A stretch of 64,000 nt of DNA from positions 151,021,813 to 151,085,812 of the forward strand of contig CM076193.1 in the NCBI GenBank assembly GCA_038277395.1, given 5' to 3'. Shown here piece by piece: positions 53,101-64,000 of the stretch (within the stretch, counting starts at the first letter, position 1; each line of letters opens with the position of its first letter). The stretch comes from Dryocosmus kuriphilus (taxonomy: Eukaryota > Arthropoda > Insecta > Hymenoptera > Cynipidae). The notes under the pieces were generated by a model, which was given only the letters and a program-made list of their open reading frames with translations, did no database searches and was not told where the DNA came from. A program made the translations under genes and the position numbers.

Positions 53101-56100
53101 CAATCCGCTTTTTCTCGAAAAGTAATGGTTTTAGGCGGAAAGTGTATTCTGCAAGAAAGATGTATTTTTATATTAGCTAAAACTGTTTTTTTTAAACATT
53201 TTTCGAAATTCTGCTTATTTACTGAGATAAAGGCAAAAAACTTGTTTTTTATGTTGTTTTTTATGTTTTTAACCATGAAAATCGCCTAGTCGCCAATTTT
53301 CACTATCATATTCGTAATCAGCGCGTCAAAACACGTAAGCATACGAAGTTTCAATAAAATTGGAAAAAAGCGTGACCGAACGCATTTGCTTAACTTTCTT
53401 TGTCTTTTTCTTGTTTTTCCAACGCAATCCTCTTTTTCTCGAAAACTAATGGTTTTAGGCAAAAGGTGTATTCTGCAAAAAAGATGTATTTTTATACTAG
53501 CTAAAACTTTTGTTTAAAACATTTTTCGAAATTCTGCGTATTTACTGAGATAAACGCAAAAAAACATGATTTTCATGGCGTTTTTTTTATGTTTTTCACC
53601 ATGAAAATTGCCTAGTCACCAATTTTGACTATCATATTCGTAATCAGCGCATCAAAATACGTAAGCATACGAAGTTTCAATAAAGTTGGAAAAAAGCGTG
53701 ACCGAACGCATTTCCTTAACTTTCTTCGTCTTTTTCTTGTTTTTCCAACGCAATCCTTTTTTTCTCGGAAAATAATGGTTTTAGGCGAAAAGTGTATTCT
53801 ACAAGAAAGATGTATTTTTATACTAGCTAAAACTTTTTTTCGAAATTCTGCGTATTTACTGAGATAAACGCAAAAAAACATGATTTTTATGGTGTTTTTT
53901 ATGGGTTTCACCATGCAAATCGCTTTGTCGACAATTTTCATGATCATATTCGTAATCAGCGCGTCAAATTACATAAATATATGAAGTTTTAACAGCAGTG
54001 GAAAGAAGCGTGACCGAACGCATTTCCTTAACTTTCTTCGTCTTTTTCTTGTTTTTTTCCAACGCAATCCTCTTTTTCGCGAAAAATAATGGTTTTAGGC
54101 GAAAAGTGTATTCTACAAGAAAGATGTATTTTTATACTAGCTAAAACTTTTGTTTAGAACATTTTTCGAAATTCTGCTTATTTACTGAGATAAACGCTAA
54201 AAACTTGCTTTTTATGGCGTTTTAAAAATGTTTTTCACCATGAAAATCGCCGAATCGCCTATTTTCACTATCATATTCGTAATCAGCGCGTCAAAATACG
54301 TAAGCATACGAAGTTTCAATAAAATTGGAAAAAAGCGTGACCGAGCGCATTTCCTTAACTTTCTTCGTCTTTTTTCTTGTTTTTCCAACGCAATCCTTTT
54401 TTTCTCGAAAAATAATGGTTTTCGGCGAAAAGTGTATTTTACAAGAAAGATGTATTTTTATTCTAGCTAAAACTTTTGTTTAAAACCTTTTTCGAAATTC
54501 TGCGTATTTGCTGAGATAAACGCAAAAAACATGATTTTTATTGTGCTTTTTATGGTTTTTACCATGAAAATTGCCTAGTTGCCAATTTTCACTATCATAT
54601 TTGTAATCAGCGCGTCGATTAAATAAATATAAGAAGTTTTAACAAAATTGGAAAAAAGCGTGACCGAACGCATTTCCTTAACTTTCTTCGTCTTTTTCTT
54701 GTTTTTCCAACGCAATCCTCTTTTTCGCGAAAAATAATGGTTTTAGGCGAAAAGTGTATTCTACAAGAAAGATGTATTTTTATACTAGCTAAAACTTTTG
54801 TTTAGAACATTTTTCGAAATTCTGCTTATTTACTGAGATAAACGCTAAAAACTTGCTTTTTATGGCGTTTTTAAAATGTTTTTCACCATGAAAATCGCCT
54901 AATCGCCTATTTTCACTATCATATTCGTAATCAGCGCGTCAAAATACGTAAGCATACGAAGTTTCAATAAAATTGGAAAAAAGCGTGACCGAGCGCATTT
55001 CCTTAACTTTCTTCGTCTTTTTCTTGTTTTTCCAACGCAATCCTTTTTTTTCTCGAAAAATAATGGTTTTAGGCGAAAAGTGTATTTTACAAGAAAGATG
55101 TATTTTTATACTAGCTAAAACTTTTGTTTAAAACATTTTTCGAAATTCTGCTTATTTACTGAGATAAACGCTAAAAACTTGCTTTTTGTGGCGTTTTTAA
55201 AATGTTTTTCACCATGAAAATCGCCTAATCGCCTATTTTCACTATCATATTCGTAATCAACGCGTCAAAATACGTAAGCATACGAAGTTTCAATAAAATT
55301 GGAAAAAAGCGTGACCGAGCGCATTTCCTTAACTTTCTTCGTCTTTTTCTTGTTTTTCCAACGCAATCCTTTTTTTCTCGAAAAATAATGGTTTTAGGCG
55401 AAAAGTGTATTTTACAAGAAAGATGTATTTTTATACTAGCTAAAACTTTTGTTTAAAACATTTTTCGAAATTCTGCTTATTTACTGAGATAAACGCTAAA
55501 AACTTGCTTTTTGTGGCGTTTTTAAAATGTTTTTCACCATGAAAATCGCCTAATCGCCTATTTTCACTATCATATTCGTAATCAACGCGTCAAAATACGT
55601 AAGCATACGAAGTTTCAATAAAATTGGAAAAAAGCGTGACCGAGCGCATTTCCTTAACTTTCTTCGTCTTTTTCTTGTTTTTCCAACGCAATCCTTTTTT
55701 TCTCGAAAAATAATGGTTTTAGGCGAAAAGTGTATTCTACAAGAAAGATGTATTTTTATACTAGCTAAAAATTTTTTTCGAAATTCTGCGTATTTACTGA
55801 GATAAACGCATAAAACATGATTTTTATGGTGTTTTTTATGGTTTTCACCATGAAAATCGCTTTGTCGACAATTTTCATGATCATATTCGTAATCAGCGCG
55901 TCAAGTTACATACATATATGAAGTTTTAGCAACATTGGAAAAAAGCGTGACCGAACGCATTTCCTTAACTTTCTTCGTCTTTTTCTTGTTTTTCCATCGC
56001 AATCCTTTTTTTCTCGAAAAATAATGGTTTTAGGCGAAAAGTGTATTTTACAAGAAAGATGTATTTTTATACTAGCTAAAACTTTTTTTCAAAACATTTT

Positions 56101-56590
56101 TCGAAATTCTGCGTATTTACTGAGATAAACGCAAAAAAAACATGATTTTTATGGTGTTTTTTATGGTTTTCACCATGAAAATCGCTTTGTCGACAATTTT
56201 CATGATCATATTCGTAATCAGCGTGTCAAATTACATAAATATATGAAGTTTTAACAACATTGGAAAAAAGCGTGACCGAACGCATTTCCTTAACTTTCTT
56301 CTTATTTTTCTTGTTTTTCCAACGCAATCCCCTTTTTCTCGAAAAGTAATGGTTTTAGGCGAAAAGTGTATTCTGCAAGAAAGATGTATTTTTATACTAG
56401 CTAAAACTGTTTTTTCAAAACAGTTTTCGAAATTCCGCGTATTTACTGCGATAAACCCAAAAAACATGATTTTTATGGTGTTTTTTATGGTGTTCGCCAT
56501 GAAAATCGCCTGATCGCCAATTTTCACTATCATATTCGTAATCAGCGCGTCAAAATACATAAGTGCACGAAGTTTCAATAAAATCGGAAA
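50150..56590 (+). repeat. Satellite array, 20 monomers of about 320 bp
   Basis: The word GTGACCGAACGCATTTCC (with variants) recurs at 50159, 50481, 50794, 51118, 51444, 51768, 52083, 52411, 52738, 53049, 53373, 53699, 54011, 54338, 54661, 54986, 55312, 55637, 55948 and 56273 (T of TGACCG). Spacings fall into two classes, 311-315 and 322-328 bp. Several short monomers lack about 12 bp where others have TGTTTAAAACATTT. Shared private variants (GCGCATCAAAATACG at about 51396 and 53650; AACAGTGG or AGCAGTGG before 52083 and 54011) show duplication in blocks of several monomers. Open frames inside are translations of the repeat. Confidence 0.92.
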
Positions 56591-58079
56591 ATTCAGCTAT
56601 TCGGAACTGCACCCTAAAATTCTTTAAAAACTGTTGAAATCAGTTTAAATCCTTGGAAACTCGGATCTAGGATCTGAGAAAATTGTGAACATTAATAAAT
56701 TTTTTAAATAAATTAATAGATTTCTTCCTATACTGATGATTAATGAAATATTGTTTTTTTTTTTAAATTAATAATAGAAAGTTGGTAGTCTTTCATTAAA
56801 AAGAGAAAACATGATTAATGTGATTATTAACGGAATAATTAAGTCAACATTCACAATTAGATTGAATAATTTTGTAAAAAATTTTGTTAACAGAGGATGA
56901 GAAAATAATTTAATAGAATTTTCAAAGGATTTTGAGTTACTTCTAAGATCTAAGCACATGCGAACTGCGAAGTTCATTTTGAATTCAGCTAATACAAACC
57001 ACGTAACCCCACAACCGTTGGTTCATTCATTTCCGTACCGGGTCGCTGGCATGAATGAAGGGGGAACGGTGTGGTTTCCACTACTCGCCATAGTGACCCA
57101 TTTCTTCGCATTGTAAACGCTCTGCTGACTGGAAAGTAGGGAAAGCCAATTCATACTTTTCTTTATAATTAACCCCCTTTCCCTCTCACAAGTTCCTCGA
57201 TTGATCTTGACTGCTTGTTTCCAAGTTTGGAAATTTCAGTACTTTTATGTCTAATAGGAAACAAAAGTTTCACTAGATAATTTCATTCACTAATAAAATA
57301 ATCAATATTATCCACTAAGAAGGGAAGACCGACAATTGCAATTTTCTCATATCGTAATTTTTGTGATGAAAAGTCATTCCTGAGTATTAATTTTGCCAAA
57401 TGAGTAAGATGCGTTTTTTGTCCATTTTCGAGAAAAAATATTTTCAAATGTTAATTTTGTTTGGCTTTTTTTGCTTTTTATGTATTGACACGTTTATTTA
57501 TTTAATTCTGTAGTAGAAATGTATAAAATTATGCAAATACAAACATTTTCAACACTTATTTTCATTGGAAGACTCGCTTTTCTATTTTTCTAAAATTTGA
57601 ACATTAAAAAAAGCGAGTTTTCCGTCGAAAACGATTGTTAAAAATGTTTATATTTACATGATGTTTTGGCACCCATTTCACCTATTTTGGAAATTTGTCA
57701 CCTTTTTCACCTACTTACAATTCACAAAAATTAAAATTTTATTAAAAATTTGAATTCAGAATCAGTGGTCGTCAAAATATGCTATTTTTCTTAAATGAAA
57801 AGTCAGTACATCATCGTGTTTTTTTTTCTTTGGTTTAAAGTAAAGTAAGACCAACATTTGCAATATAAAAAAAATGTATAATTTACCAAATACAAAAAAT
57901 ATGTTAGTATAAGATTTTTTATTTCGGCCATCATGGCCCAGAAACATGCTGACAGAGTCTGCTACATTGAAGATTACATGTATAATATTTATATTAATTA
58001 CAAATCCTTACAACTATTGTCTACGCTAACTCCATTCTGTTAATACCATTCATTTTTTCCACTCTTTAACAATTCGGTT
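56591..58079. other. No gene seen
   Basis: Unique-looking AT-rich sequence with short open frames (61-69 codons). 57000-57150 is less AT-rich but I recognise no RNA gene or exon. Confidence 0.4.
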
Positions 58080-58215
58080 TATTTTCCTCTATTCGTATTG
58101 CCTCTATTTGTATTGCCTTTTCGCTCGCTAGATTTTGTACCTTTTCGTTCGCCATTTTTTTTACTTTTCTCTCGCCAGTTATTGTGCCTTTTCGCTCGCC
58201 TGTTTTTGTGCCATT
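58080..58215 (-). repeat. Tandem CTTTTCGCTCGCC units at the LINE 3' end
   Basis: Four to five imperfect units of about 33-37 bp (minus strand GGCGAGCGAAAAGGCACAA). They lie just beyond the end of the LINE coding region, where LINE 3' UTR tails with short tandem repeats are common. Confidence 0.7.
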
Positions 58216-58326
58216 TCGCTCACAATTTTTTAATTCTATTTAACATTCTAAAACATAATATAGTATAATTAGCTTATAAATGACATATTTTACATTTTTC
58301 TTTCCTTATCCCTTCCCCCTTACACG

Positions 58327-58680
58327 TCAATCTCCTCTCTTCATTTTCATTTTATGCAGATATCTCAACCACACCACCGCCTCCACCTTTCCCTTTTCAT
58401 TCCATATCTTTCCCATTGGCATGCAACCTTTTTCTACTTTTTCACAATCTTCTAACCAGTGCTTAAACGTTGCTCTACCTCTCTCACATATCATGCATTT
58501 TCTTTCTTCTTCTTTCACCCAGTACTTGTTCCATTCCTCCGTGTTCCCACATCTTGCTCTCGCGATCAGTTTCTGCGACCCTCTTTCCCCCTTATTCTCC
58601 AAATGTTTTGCTATACCCTCTACTTTTATCCAGACATACTTTTCATTATATTTTGCTTCTTTTATTTTATTTTCAATCAC
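58327..58680 (-). pseudogene. LINE family D C-terminal zinc-knuckle region
   Basis: 117-codon frame with KCMICERGRATFKHWLEDC, a CX2C..HX4C zinc knuckle of the kind found after the RT domain in many LINE ORF2 proteins. Downstream of the RT frame (59434-58673) in another phase, so a frameshift separates them. Confidence 0.8.
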
Positions 58681-60567
58681 TTGCCTTAGTACCTCTCTTA
58701 TCTCTATTCATCAAATTTTGTTGTACTTTTATTCCCATTATGTGTTCTCTCCTCACTAATTCCCTTGACCAACCATTCCTATTTAGGTACCTTTCCCTTT
58801 CTTCTAATCCTTTTCTCCCCCCTAATCCTAATTCTCTCTCTTCTAAACATGCTTTAACAGTCATTCTTCCATTACTTTCCAAGGCTTTTTCTTCAAACTT
58901 GCATGCTCTGTTCCCTGCTCTTATCTTAATTTTTTCTCTATCTACTTCTTTCAATACTATGTACCATGGCGTGCTTCTATCTAGACCCAGCCTCCATCTA
59001 ATAAATTTTTCATGCATTCTTTCCACTTTCTCGTATTCCCTCCACCCCCAAATTTCCACTCCATACAGTAAAACACTCATCACTAACGCCCCATACATTC
59101 TCATTCTTCTCTTGAAATCATCTCTAAATAATTTCTCTCCTATTCCCCACACCTTCTTCATGACTACCGTTGCTCTTTTCACTCTTTCCTTCACATGCCC
59201 TCTAATGTTCCCATTTTTCTTAAACAAAAATCCTAAGTAAACAAACTCTTCTATTTCTTCAACACTTTCTCCTCTCCATTGCCATTCGTCTCTATTTTTC
59301 CTTTTTCCACCACCTTTTCCGAAAACCATTACCTTGGACTTTTTTACATTCAGTATTAGCTTCTTTTCCTGCAGATATCTCTCTAATCTTTTCATCATGC
59401 TTCTCAAGACATCTGCCTCCCTAGCAAGTAACACAATATCATCTGCGTATGCTAGAGACCAGAATCTTTTCCTCCCTACTACTACTTACCCTTCTAATCC
59501 TTTCTTAAACTCCTCTTCCATGTCCGCTATAAACACTGCAAATAGTAGTGGGCTACGGGCAGCCCTGTCTTAACCCTAGCTCTGTCCAGAAATCTTCTGA
59601 TGTTTCTTTCCCCACTCTAACCATATCCCTGGTTTCCTTGTAAATTTCCCTTACACTTTCTATTAAATTATTCTTTACTCCTCTTTTCTTCATTACCTCC
59701 CACAATTTTTTCCTGTATATCGATGGAAACGCGGCCTTCAAATCCATGAAAAGCGCACATATCTTTCCCCCTTTTCTTTCCGTCTCTTTCTCTACCACAT
59801 GTTGTAGTATATATATTGTTGTCCATCGTACCTCTTCCCTCTTTAAAACCTGCCTGACTTTTCGGTAATATCCCTTTGACTTCTATCTCCTTCTTTAACC
59901 ATTCTGTCAAAACCATCGCATATACCTTGTACGCCGTATTCAACAGTGTTATCCCCCTGTAATTATCAACCTCCTCTTTATTTCCTTTCTTGAAGATTGG
60001 TGTTATTAAATCTTCCCTCCACTCCTCCGGAAATCCCTTCCCTTTTCAAATTCTTTTCACTACCTCTTTCAGATTCCATCTCGTTTCTCCACTGCTGTAA
60101 AACCAAACCTCATTACTTAACCCATCACTTCCCCCCGCCTTCCCTTTCTTTAACCTATTCAGTTTCACTTCTATCTCCTCATTCCCTGAATCTTCGTCGT
60201 TTTCCTCTCTTATCATCCTCTGCTAGTTATCTGTTTTCTTTTTATCTGAACCCAAGGGCATTTCCTTCAAATATCTCCTACACTCTTCCATCTTTATCTT
60301 GTCACTTATTCCCTCTTTTTTCTTTCTCATTTTATTTATAAACTTCCACGCCTCGTCCTCCGTTTTAATCCTACTAATTTCTTCCTCTATTTCTTTTTGC
60401 TTCTTTTCCTCCTTTCTCTTACATATATCTGTGTACTTTTTCTTAATCTTTGCATAATTCAACCTTCCTTCCTCTCCCTTTTTCCAGTTCTTATACGCTT
60501 TCCTTACTTTCTTTTTCCGACAATCCCTATCCCACCATGGGTTTGTCCAGTTTTTATCCTTTCCCAT
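58673..60567 (-). pseudogene. LINE family D reverse transcriptase
   Basis: Fragments in order: a linker rich in Lys/Glu (60567-60223), NTAYKVYAMVLTEWLKKE with NYRGITLL upstream (about 59970-59850), QAGFKEGRGTMDN, then ICALFMDLKAAFPSIYRK (motif A) and LGLRQGCP (motif B) to about 59553. LAYADDIVLLARE (catalytic YADD, 59455-59420) follows, and then a 253-codon frame to 58673 with FVYLGFLF and VLLYGVEIWGW thumb motifs. At least three frameshifts. Same family as 62033-63450. Confidence 0.87.
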
Positions 60568-60575
60568 CCTGATTT

Positions 60576-61034
60576 TTATCTTCTTAACTTTCCTAGCTTT
60601 TTATACCTTTGTCTTAGTTCCTCCCACATCTCTAATAACTCGACCTTCTCATATTCTAATTTCTCTGTCCTTTTTTGATATGCTTTCCTTGTTTCTTCTA
60701 TCCACGCTTCTTTTTCTACTACATCTCTCCCCAATACTCTCTCTTCCTTTTTTATTTTGCTTTTTAGATACACCGCTAACGGTTGATGATCCGATTCCAC
60801 TCTAGACTCTACCTTCATTTTATTTATATTTTCCCACCCCTCTGTATTGACTATAATATAATCTATTACTGTAGATACATTGGCTTTTATGTACGTAAAC
60901 TCCCCTTTCTCGTCTCCTTTCGTATTCCCATTCAATATATACCAATCCCTTTCTTCCACTAAGCCTAAGAGTTCCTTTCCCTCTTTATTAAGCCAACAGT
61001 CCTTTGTCTTTCTCTCGTTATACTCTCCATCCAC
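60576..61034 (-). pseudogene. LINE family D APE-like endonuclease, C-terminal part
   Basis: 152-codon frame with STVIDYIIVN and SRVESDHQPLAVYL: the DYI and SDH blocks of the APE-type endonuclease, with the catalytic SDH histidine and aspartate present. The N-terminal half would lie at 61035-61620 but is disrupted, including by the C run at 61069. Confidence 0.85.
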
Positions 61035-61068
61035 GTAAATTTCTTCTTTTTTCTCCTATTCTTGCACT

Positions 61069-61093
61069 CCCCCCCCCCCCCCCCCCCCCCCCC
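61069..61093 (+). repeat. Poly-C run (25 C)
   Basis: Uninterrupted C tract inside the LINE endonuclease region; like that at 50103 it may reflect slippage or assembly limits. Confidence 0.9.
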
Positions 61094-61733
61094 TCTATTA
61101 TTAGGATCTCTTCTTCTTCCTCTCTTATGTAACTCTCTATTTCTTTTCTTTTCCTTTTCATTTTTATTCCGTTATAAATTGTCACTATTCTATGCCGCCT
61201 TCCTTTTATTTTTACCCTCCGCTACTGTAAACCCTCTAAAGTACTTTTTATTACCTTCTTCTCCTCTAAATTGTCTTTGACTCCCATTATTATGCCTCCA
61301 CTGGCCCTACCCTTGTCCTTTTTTCTTACAGCTCCTTGCAGTTCCCACCTAAAACCATCCGGTAATATACTTCTTGGTTTATCCCAATCCTTTTCTTCCA
61401 CCCACGTTTTCGTCTACCCTACAATATCACATATTTCGATATATTTCTAGAAGACTCTATCCTTTTTCATTATTTCTGCTACATTCCAAAATATAACCTT
61501 TACCTCCTTTTCTCTTTCTTGTTCCCTATTCCTGACTTTTCTTCTCTTCTTCTTTCTATTATCCTTGTCCCTATCCTTTCCCTCGCCCCCCGAATTTCTT
61601 ACTATAAAAAACGCCTATTTGCCTTTTCTAGACTTTCCTTTTCCTCATTCCATCTGTACCACTCCCCTTGTACACAGATCTTTTGATACCCTACTCTAGC
61701 TATCTTTCCTTTATTCCTTTCTTCTTTAGCTTT

Positions 61734-62030
61734 CTATCTTATCTTCCTTTGAATCTCTCTTTCTTTGCATGTTAGGTCATGATCTAAGTACACTTTCCTT
61801 GTACCTAGCCTACTTTTGCTCTTCATTATTTCTTGTTTCGCTTCCCATGAATCCATCTCCACTACTAAGACCTCTTTACCGCTTGTACCCTGCCTTCTCA
61901 CTTTCTTAATTTTCCCTCCTGCCCCGAACTCTTTTTCTAAGAATTCCTCTACATTTCTTCTCTCGTTTCCTTCCTGTGTCGTTATACCTAGAATTATGAT
62001 GTTGTTTCTCCTTTCCCATCCCTTTTTTCA
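61734..62030 (-). pseudogene. LINE family D ORF1-like fragment
   Basis: Minus strand from about 62030 to TAG at 61734 reads RRNNIIILGI near the start and EFLEKEFGAGGKIKKVRR, then KEVLVVEMDSWEAKQEIM, then RKVYLDHDLTCKERE. The alternation of an NIIILG strand, a helix and a V.E strand resembles the RRM-type domain of LINE ORF1 proteins. The N-terminus is missing; the sequence joins abruptly to the second LINE copy at about 62032. Confidence 0.65.
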
Positions 62031-62032
62031 AA

Positions 62033-63450
62033 CTCTAACCCTATCCTTGGTTTCCTTGTAAATTTTCCTTACATTTTCTATTAAACAGTCATTTATTCCC
62101 CTTTTCTTCATTACCTCCCACAATTTTTTCCTATTTATCGATGGGAACGCGGCCTTTAAATCTACGAAGTACGCACATAGTTTTCCCCCTTTTCCTTCCG
62201 TCTCTTTCTCTACTACATGTTGTATTATATATATGTTGTCCATCGTACTTCTGCCCTCTCTAAATCCTGCTTGAGTCTCCGGTAGTATCCCTTTGACTTC
62301 TACCTTCTTCTTTAACCTTTCTGTCAAAACGATCGCATATACCTTGTACGCCATATTCAGGAGTGTTATCCCCCTATAATTATCAACTTTCTCTTTATCT
62401 CCTTTCTTGTATATTGGTGTTATCAAACCTTCCCTCCACTCATCCGGAAATCCCTCTCCTCTCCAAACCCTTTTCACCACCTCTTTCAATTTCCCTCTCG
62501 TTTCTCCACTGCTGTAAAACCATACCTCATTACTTAGCCCATCACTTCCTCCTGCCTTCCCTTTCTTTAGCCTTTTCAATTGCACTTCTATCTCTTCACC
62601 CCTAGCTCCTCATCGTTTTCCTCTCTTGTCATTCTCTGCCACTCATCTGTCTTCTTCTCATCTGAACCTATAGACATTTCTTTGAAATGTCTCCTGCACT
62701 CTTTCGTTTTTATCTTGACACTTATTCCATCTTTTTTCTTTCTCATTTTGTTTATAAATTTCCACGCCTCGCCCTCCGTTTTAATGCTACTAATTTCTTC
62801 CTCTATTTCTTTTTGCTTCTTTTCCTCCTTTCTCTTACATAGATCTGTATACTCTTTCCTAATCTTTACATAATTAGAATTTGCTTCCGTTCCCTTTTTC
62901 CCGTTCTTATACGCTTTTTTAACTTCCTTTTTCTTTTTCCTACATTCACTATCCCACCTTGGATTTGTCTAGTTTTTATCCTTTCCCCTCCTAATTTTTA
63001 TTCTTTTTACTTTCCTAGCCTTTTTCACCTTTTTCTTTAATTCTTCCCACACCTTTAATAACTCTACCTCCTCATATTCTAATTTTCCTGTCCTTTCTCT
63101 ATATTCATTCCTTGTTTCTTCCGTCCACACTTCTTTCTCTACTACTTCTCCCCCCGATGTTCTCTTTTCTTTATTTATTCTACTTTTTAGACACACAGCT
63201 AACGGTTGATGATCCGATTCCACTCTAGACTCTATCTTCATTCTTTTAATATTCTCCCATTGGCTCTTATGTACGTAAATTCCCCTTTCTCATCTTTCTT
63301 ATTTCCATTCCAAATATACCAACCCCTTTCTTACACTAAGCCTAATAGTTCGTTTCCCTCATTATTAAGAGTATAGTCTTTTTTCTTTCTCTCGTTATTC
63401 TTTCCATCTACGTAAACACTCCCTTTCTCCCCTATTCTTTACAAAAAATG
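62033..63450 (-). pseudogene. LINE family D, second copy (endonuclease end to RT motif A region)
   Basis: Minus strand: ESRVESDHQPLAVCL (endonuclease SDH block, near 63235-63190), a Lys/Glu-rich linker, then a 185-codon frame 62585-62028. That frame carries LKKGKAGGSDGLSNEVWF, IYKKGDKEKVDNYRGITLL, QAGFREGRSTMDN and LCAYFVDLKAAFPSINRK, ending in KDRVRV. It stops at 62033 exactly where copy 1's ORF1-like part begins, so its 3' half, including YADD, is gone. The RT frame here is less broken than in copy 1. Confidence 0.87.
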
Positions 63451-64000
63451 TGTTTTTGGCACATCTTCAAATAATTCTAATTTCAACAATTTTTTTCAGT
63501 TTATAATTTTATATTATGTTTCGAACAGTTAAATTTTCGAAAAAAAAATATTCATTTTCGAACAAAACTAGTTGAATTTTCAAACTAAAAAGACAAATAT
63601 TTGCAAACAAAATAATAAACTTTAATTCAAAAATAAGTATATTTTCAACAACAAAAAAGTAATTTTCAACGGAATAGTTTAATTAACTGAAAAAGACCAA
63701 TTTTTAAGCAAGTAGTTGAATTTTCAACACAAAAAAGAGATTTTTAATTAGCTAGTTGAATTCCCACACAAGATGAATTTTTTATCAAAATTGTTGAATT
63801 AAAAATAAATTTTTAAACTTTCACTAAAAAAAGCTGAATTCTGAACCACCAATGCAGCAATGGAATTTTCAATGGAAAAAAGTGATTTTTCAATCAAAAA
63901 TGTAATAGCTAAATTTTTAAACAAAAATAAAAAAATTTAAATAAAAATGGATCAGTAGGATAAACTATGGAAAGAGGAGAAAGGCAAGGTATGGGAGAAA
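63451..64000. other. Low-complexity TTTTCAAC/GTTGAATTTTC region
   Basis: Imperfectly repeated AGTTGAATTTTCAA words with AAAAAAGT fillers. No gene. The last 40 bases are purine-rich and run off the window. Confidence 0.5.

Larger units (their letters stand above)
58216..62030 (-). mobile_element. LINE family D, near-complete copy
   Basis: Minus-strand order is ORF1-like (62030-61734), APE-type endonuclease (about 61600-60576), reverse transcriptase (60567-58690) and C-terminal zinc knuckle (58680-58327), then a tandem-repeat tail. All parts are in the right order and strand for a non-LTR retrotransposon, with scattered frameshifts and a poly-C run (61069-61093) in the endonuclease region. It is therefore inactive but long. 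Confidence 0.85.

Noticed and set aside
50356..56578. Frames with SASKYVSIRSFNKIGKKRDR and their antisense partners
   Set aside because: Satellite monomer translations, recurring at monomer spacing.
57000..57150. tRNA or snRNA candidate in GGTTCATTCATTTCC context
   Set aside because: No A box at suitable distance and no cloverleaf pairing visible.
58280..59240. Plus-strand frames of 159 and 256 codons, Ser/Phe/Leu-rich
   Set aside because: Antisense shadows of the LINE RT and zinc-knuckle frames on the minus strand.
1..64000. CRISPR arrays, operons, bacterial promoters or terminators
   Set aside because: The sequence is eukaryotic in character; the regularly spaced repeats are satellites and minisatellites without unique spacers.

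Overview
The window looks like a transposon-dense intergenic block from a large, AT-rich animal genome, most likely an insect. The transposon set (mariner, Tc1-like, Merlin, Penelope-like elements, several non-LTR LINEs, tRNA-derived SINEs, fold-back MITEs, satellites) fits an arthropod; a hymenopteran is a guess from the flavour of the LINEs and is not proven. I found no convincing host protein-coding gene. Most open frames are translations of tandem repeats or hairpin arms.

Layout: 1-3.7 kb holds the most remarkable object, a tandem array of four 537-bp units, each built on a long palindrome. Each unit carries one hammerhead-ribozyme motif on each strand, so eight motifs sit at exact 537-bp spacing. 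5.2-8.1 kb has a LINE relic, a tRNA-like insertion flanked by a 26-bp direct repeat, and a mariner relic cut by a SINE. 8.4-17.8 kb is a nest: an 8.3-kb element with inverted ends filled by a purine-rich minisatellite, itself interrupted by a 1.95-kb fold-back with CACAGTG ends and a 5-bp target duplication (Transib/RAG-like). 18.2-25.7 kb is a broken Penelope-like element (PLE) with inverted terminal repeats, each bearing a minimal hammerhead, invaded by a (GTC)n-containing repeat family and by two inverted MITEs. 26-30.5 kb has a tandem duplication of about 1.1-1.3 kb and a second SINE copy. 31.6-43.9 kb has more of the (GTC)n-containing family, a mariner 3' end, a 1.7-kb fold-back packed with nuclear-receptor half-sites, AT-rich low-complexity DNA, and a MITE that split a hammerhead-like sequence. 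44.7-49.8 kb has LINE, Tc1-like, PLE (RT plus GIY-YIG) and Merlin relics. 50.15-56.6 kb is a satellite of 20 monomers of about 320 bp. 58-63.5 kb has two same-strand copies of a LINE with APE endonuclease, RT and a zinc knuckle.

Two themes cross the window. Hammerhead-type self-cleaving motifs appear in three unrelated settings (palindromic array, PLE terminal repeats, a MITE-split site). Seven short dispersed GC-rich inverted repeats combine a TTTGAA (CHR-like) box abutting a TTTCGCGC (E2F-like) box, several with GGTGGCGC between the arms. None of this has been tested by folding, alignment or database search; boundaries are from reading by eye.
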